Origin: Paludibacteraceae bacterium
Lineage (GTDB): Bacteria; Bacteroidota; Bacteroidia; Bacteroidales; Paludibacteraceae
Assembly: GCA_017448345.1 (NCBI GenBank)
Contig: JAFSLP010000048.1
Location: 1-46,794 of the forward strand
Direction: 5' to 3'
DNA: 46,794 nt
Made by a program: the position numbers and the translations under genes. The notes beneath the pieces were generated by a model, which saw only the letters and a list, made by a program, of their open reading frames with translations, was not told the DNA's origin and did not search any database. Each line of letters opens with the position of its first letter. The stretch's first letter is position 1. Shown piece after piece: positions 43,430 through 46,794 of this stretch.

Positions 43430-43520
43430 GTTTAGCAAACTCTTCTCGGATAATTCGGATTTTATCGGATTATCAGATTTTATCAGATTATTCGGATTAT
43501 TCGGACTTTATCGGAAAACC
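43430..43520. repeat. Degenerate TTCGGAT/TATCAGAT tandem tract
   Basis: Irregular 8-10 bp copies of ATTCGGATT and TATCAGATT run from the end of repeat copy B to the hairpin at 43536. The tract is non-coding and of simple-sequence character. Confidence 0.5.
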
Positions 43521-43535
43521 CGGAAAGCCCGAAGA

Positions 43536-43572
43536 ACCCGGAGTGCTCAGATTTTTTCCGAGCACTCCGGGT
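43536..43572. other. Perfect 13-bp hairpin (non-terminator)
   Basis: ACCCGGAGTGCTC (43536-43548) pairs with GAGCACTCCGGGT (43560-43572) around an 11-nt loop. No T run follows on either strand. It lies about 100 nt after the 52-aa ORF on the minus strand, where it might stop or protect the transcript. Confidence 0.6.
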
Positions 43573-43592
43573 CGTCAGATTCCACAGAAATC

Positions 43593-43676
43593 AATCGTTC
43601 GAGCGTAGCGAGATTAGAAATAATCGTTCGAGCGTAACGAGATTAGGAATAATCGTTCGAACGCAGTGAGATTAGA
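43593..43676. repeat. Three 29-bp tandem units
   Basis: AATCGTTCGAGCGTAGCGAG... begins at 43593, 43622 and 43651 (period 29). Copy 3 has diverged slightly (GAACGCAGTGAG) and is truncated. Each unit has short self-complementary parts (AATC/GATT, TCG/CGA). Copy 3 supplies the stop codon of the 52-aa ORF. Confidence 0.8.
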
Positions 43677-43830
43677 ACACTTCCGATTTCGTGCCTCCGA
43701 GATGACGTGCAGGGGCACCAAGCATAGGGATGGGAGATGGACTTGAAATTTTCATCAACTCGCCCGTATTCAACTGTCCTATTGCTATGATGGGAGCTTT
43801 ATATCTCTTCTTTTCCATATTCGTATTCAT
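43672..43830 (-). CDS. Small ORF (52 aa) after the second large surface protein
   Basis: The ATG at 43828-43830 lies 18 bp after the stop of the large gene; a second ATG at 43816-43818 gives 48 aa. The product reads MEKKRYKAPIIAIGQLNTGE, continues LMKISSPSPIPMLGAPARHL and ends GGTKSEVF. The opening (basic residues, then a Y-x-AP hydrophobic stretch) is like the small 'MKKxYxxPxxxxxxL' peptides common in Bacteroidales, whose role is unknown. Its stop falls in a 29-bp repeat, so the 3' end may be variable. It could be a peptide precursor or a regulatory small protein; I cannot choose. Confidence 0.55.
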   Translation of the reverse strand: MNTNMEKKRYKAPIIAIGQLNTGELMKISSPSPIPMLGAPARHLGGTKSEVF

Positions 43831-43848
43831 TGTTTCTATGTTTTAAGA

Positions 43849-46794
43849 TTACTTGATACTCTGACCTGTTATGCTGTACAACTCACCGCCACGGAGGATA
43901 TATACCTGTCCGTCAAGCAGAATCTTCTGCGCTGCCGGTTGGGTACCGTCCTGCACATCGCCGATTCCTGTTGCCACCTCGGGTGCTTTGCTGCGGATGA
44001 GCATCAGTCCGTAATGCCGGTTCGTGCCCTTCTCCAGAGATGCCACGTACGGCGAGTAGGTCAGGTTCCATATAGGACGACCGTCAAAGGTGAGATACAG
44101 CGTCACGTTATCCTCCGCCGATGCGTTAGTGGAGACGGTGTATTCGTCAGCCTTCGGCGCGAAGAGCGAGAGCGGATAAGTTGCCACATCATTGACAGGG
44201 GCTACTGTGTTGATACACAAACGGCTGTCATAACGGTCCACCCACATCTGCGGAATAATATCACTTACCCCCATCTTCATCAGATCTTTACCAACGATAT
44301 AGGAGTCTTCCTCTTTATCATCGCTCATGTGGATAATGATACGGTCGTTCTTTTCACTCTCATTGGCAACCAGACTTACCTCCAGAGGCATCATATCCTT
44401 GTGCTCTTTTACTCGACGCGGAGCAGGAGACGGGCTATCTTCGTAGGACAGGGGATTTGCGACAACGGTTTTTTCTACAGGGACTTGCACAAATACAGGT
44501 TTACCTACTACCAATTTGCCGTAATCCTTCAAGTTAACAACAGAGAAAGATTTTTCATCGCCATCATATATCTGCGCTGCGTTCACTATTGCACCGAAAG
44601 TACTTGCATTAGGATTAATGTACGCTTGGAATGTTGCTGGGTTGGCAATACCGTTCCAGTTAGCATCCCTGTCTCTTCCGTTTCCTGAGTATGGATACAC
44701 TTTGAAAGATGATGTGTGTATGCTTGCATCAGCTTTTTTCTTGAAACGGATTACCGTTGCATCGGAAGCAAGGTAGATCATATATGCGCGTCCGGGATAC
44801 ATGATATGTATTGCGTCATCGTCGTCTTCTATATATCTCCAGCAAGCATTACTATGACCATTTTTAGCCCGCTCGGCTCCGTCATAATAGATGAGGTCTA
44901 CGGTACGACCTAATTCTTGTTGTACGAATGAAGAACCCTCATTGGAAATAAGCACACCGCATTTTGTTTTGTCATATGCAGGAACATCTACTTGCCAAGG
45001 CACAGCCACAGCATACCATGTATGTGCTTTGAATACGCCCTTGAGGTCGAAATAGGCATGTCCTGTCACGTTCACTCTTTCTGCACCTGTTATCTCGCCG
45101 GATGTGCTCGGGGTGGCTTCCAAGATAAGGTCGGTGGTGGTGAGGGAAGCCCCTGCCGGAACCTTCAGGTGACCTGCTACCTGCACAGTGGTTGCCACAA
45201 CCTCCTCATCACCGGAAACCTCATACTCCGTATTCTCTCCCACTCCTACGGTCAGAGCCACGCCGAATTGTGCGACATACACTTGGTCTTGAGAGACTTT
45301 AGTGTCAGGTGTCACTTCCGGAGACCAGCCTTTGAAGGCGTAGAAATGCTGACCATCGCCCAGCTTGGTAGGTGTATCACCGTCATAAGATACGGCTGCT
45401 CCATATTGCATATTTTGAGCCTCGCCGTCCGTCTCCAATATAGTACCGTCATAGTTCTGCCAAGTGATGGTATAATAGCGTGTATGGTTTTTGAACTGAG
45501 CTGTATAGCTGGCATCTTCCGTTGCTGCGACAACTGCGGGAGACCAGCCTTCGAAGGTAAAGGTATTTTGTTCGGTCGGATCTTTTGTCGGGTCCGGCTG
45601 TCCATATGACGGCATTTCACCATCAGCCACATAATCCGTCCTCAACGGTTTATTTCCTTCCGTCATCCACGTAATAGCGTGGAGTTTGGTCCATTTAGCC
45701 CAATACTCTTTATCGCCGGAAGCATCAGAGGCAATATCGGTAACGGCATCGCCTGTCAATTCCTCGTTTCCAAACCAGCCGCCGAACGTATAACCTTCTT
45801 TCGTGACATCCGTCGGCAGTGTTGCGCCTGTACCATAGGTGTATTCCGTTACATTACCTTCATTGATGCTACCGCCGTTGGTATTCAGCGTAACGGTATA
45901 GGTACGCGGAGTCCATTGAGCTACACATGTTGTTCCGTTAAGCGGCATCGTTGCAGGCACTGCAGGATTCCAACCGTTGAAGGTGTAACCTTCTCTGGTC
46001 GGATTGGCAGGAGCCGTTACAGCTGTACCGTAGTCCAGTGTAATAGACTCTACCGCAGAACCACCATTGCTATCGAAGGTGATGGTATATTCGTTTGCTG
46101 TCCATTTCGCATAAAGGATTGTATTGCCTGTTACAATATCTGATGCAAAGCTCCATGCGTTGGTGCAAGCATCCTCTTTATACCAACCGCCGAAGGTATA
46201 TCCGGCCTCAGACGGGTCGGAAGGTTTGTCTATTTTGCTTCCATAATCTTTCGTTTGCCCGCTTATAGCACTGCCATGTCCCTTCAAATTGAAAGTTACA
46301 TCGTATTGGTTTGTAGTACGTGTGAACTCGGCCTGCACATTTGCCACATCGGCAGTTACCGTTGCTGGCAGGTTGTTCCACTGCTTGAAAGTGTAGGTAT
46401 ATTGCGCCGTAGCCGCAGCAGGCGTAGCGGTAATGGTTGTTCCATTGACGGTAATCTTATTGCCGTTTTCTGTTACAGCTGTACCATAAGGCACTTCTTC
46501 CACAGAAGCAGCAGAAACGGTTCCATAACCGGCAGGAGTAGCCGCAACGGACACAGTGTATTTCCGCAACGTAGCAGCGAAGTGGGCATAATAGGTAGCC
46601 GCGCCGCTTACAATAGGCGTAGCACCGATTTCATAGACCTTGGCACCATTCGCCTCAGTTGCCCAACCGTCAAACGTATAGGTATATTGCGCCGTAGCGT
46701 CTTTGGTAGGAGTCGTTCCGTTAAAAGCAGTAGCCGCACCATAGTTCTGGTTGTCATCCGTCTCTATGGTACTCGTACCATCCTCGCTCTTCCA
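43849..46794 (-). CDS. Large InlB-repeat surface protein with T9SS tail (5' end outside the window)
   Basis: The frame is open from the right edge (codon at 46792-46794) to a TAA at 43849-43851; 981 residues are visible and the start is beyond the window. It contains seven to eight InlB-type repeats: typical Listeria-Bacteroides units (ITFDSNGGSAVESI, GYTFGGWY, TILYAKW) and a divergent unit (KYTVSVAATPAGYGTVSA). A beta domain of about 320 aa follows (GHAYFDLKGVFKAHTWYAVA onward), similar in layout to the end of the giant protein. The last residues (KILLDGQVYILRGGELYS, TGQSIK) form the short T9SS sorting tail after an IGDVQDG linker. It is probably a surface adhesin exported by T9SS, paralogous to the giant protein. 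No catalytic motif was recognised. Confidence 0.87.
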   Translation of the reverse strand, partial: WKSEDGTSTIETDDNQNYGAATAFNGTTPTKDATAQYTYTFDGWATEANGAKVYEIGATPIVSGAATYYAHFAATLRKYTVSVAATPAGYGTVSAASVEEVPYGTAVTENGNKITVNGTTITATPAAATAQYTYTFKQWNNLPATVTADVANVQAEFTRTTNQYDVTFNLKGHGSAISGQTKDYGSKIDKPSDPSEAGYTFGGWYKEDACTNAWSFASDIVTGNTILYAKWTANEYTITFDSNGGSAVESITLDYGTAVTAPANPTREGYTFNGWNPAVPATMPLNGTTCVAQWTPRTYTVTLNTNGGSINEGNVTEYTYGTGATLPTDVTKEGYTFGGWFGNEELTGDAVTDIASDASGDKEYWAKWTKLHAITWMTEGNKPLRTDYVADGEMPSYGQPDPTKDPTEQNTFTFEGWSPAVVAATEDASYTAQFKNHTRYYTITWQNYDGTILETDGEAQNMQYGAAVSYDGDTPTKLGDGQHFYAFKGWSPEVTPDTKVSQDQVYVAQFGVALTVGVGENTEYEVSGDEEVVATTVQVAGHLKVPAGASLTTTDLILEATPSTSGEITGAERVNVTGHAYFDLKGVFKAHTWYAVAVPWQVDVPAYDKTKCGVLISNEGSSFVQQELGRTVDLIYYDGAERAKNGHSNACWRYIEDDDDAIHIMYPGRAYMIYLASDATVIRFKKKADASIHTSSFKVYPYSGNGRDRDANWNGIANPATFQAYINPNASTFGAIVNAAQIYDGDEKSFSVVNLKDYGKLVVGKPVFVQVPVEKTVVANPLSYEDSPSPAPRRVKEHKDMMPLEVSLVANESEKNDRIIIHMSDDKEEDSYIVGKDLMKMGVSDIIPQMWVDRYDSRLCINTVAPVNDVATYPLSLFAPKADEYTVSTNASAEDNVTLYLTFDGRPIWNLTYSPYVASLEKGTNRHYGLMLIRSKAPEVATGIGDVQDGTQPAAQKILLDGQVYILRGGELYSITGQSIK

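Noticed and set aside
43593-43676. The 29-bp repeats considered as a CRISPR remnant
   Set aside because: The units are contiguous without spacers, so no repeat-spacer structure exists.

Overview
The window comes from a bacterium of the Bacteroidota, most likely the order Bacteroidales; I cannot resolve the family. Four observations support this. Promoters fit the Bacteroidetes housekeeping pattern (TTTG or TTG, about 20 bp, then TAnnTTTG). Strong Shine-Dalgarno sites are almost absent. A PorW/SprE-type lipoprotein of the type IX secretion system (T9SS) is encoded. At least six secreted proteins end in T9SS-like C-terminal sorting tails.

Left part (1-8357), mostly housekeeping. An M13 (PepO-type) lipoprotein peptidase on the + strand converges on a secreted metallophosphoesterase carrying six 71-residue helical repeats; a bidirectional terminator separates them. 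A minus-strand operon (36-codon ORF, greA, HIT protein) follows, then miaB, then a divergent tRNA-Pro(GGG) with its own promoter and terminator.

Middle (8391-21240): an apparent six-gene minus-strand operon read from a promoter at 21210-21240. The order is a 414-aa T9SS cargo, a 431-aa secreted protein, a 1745-aa protein of about ten 120-aa repeats with a T9SS tail, an outer-membrane beta-barrel protein with a long Pro/Glu linker, tsaB, and porW. Export cargo, a probable envelope protein and a T9SS component thus share one transcription unit with a tRNA-modification gene. tsaB carries four heptanucleotide tandem tracts inside its reading frame.

Right part (21476-46794), accessory. A stand-alone AAA/DUF4143 ATPase comes first. 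A minus-strand operon then encodes a small secreted protein that looks frameshifted, an 18.4-kb giant gene (6129 aa, about nine beta-helix modules alternating with InlB-type repeats, T9SS tail), and a small secreted protein with a C-terminal hydrophobic segment. A second large InlB-repeat T9SS cargo enters from beyond the right edge and is followed by an uncatalogued 52-aa ORF. A 148-bp near-identical sequence lies downstream of both large surface-protein loci, and the intergenic regions hold short tandem arrays (units of 7, 8, 11 and 29 bp).

Overall the window reads as a cell-surface locus of a T9SS-bearing Bacteroidales. The giant and repeat proteins would be exported and anchored by T9SS. 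Function calls are by motif reading only; no database search was run.
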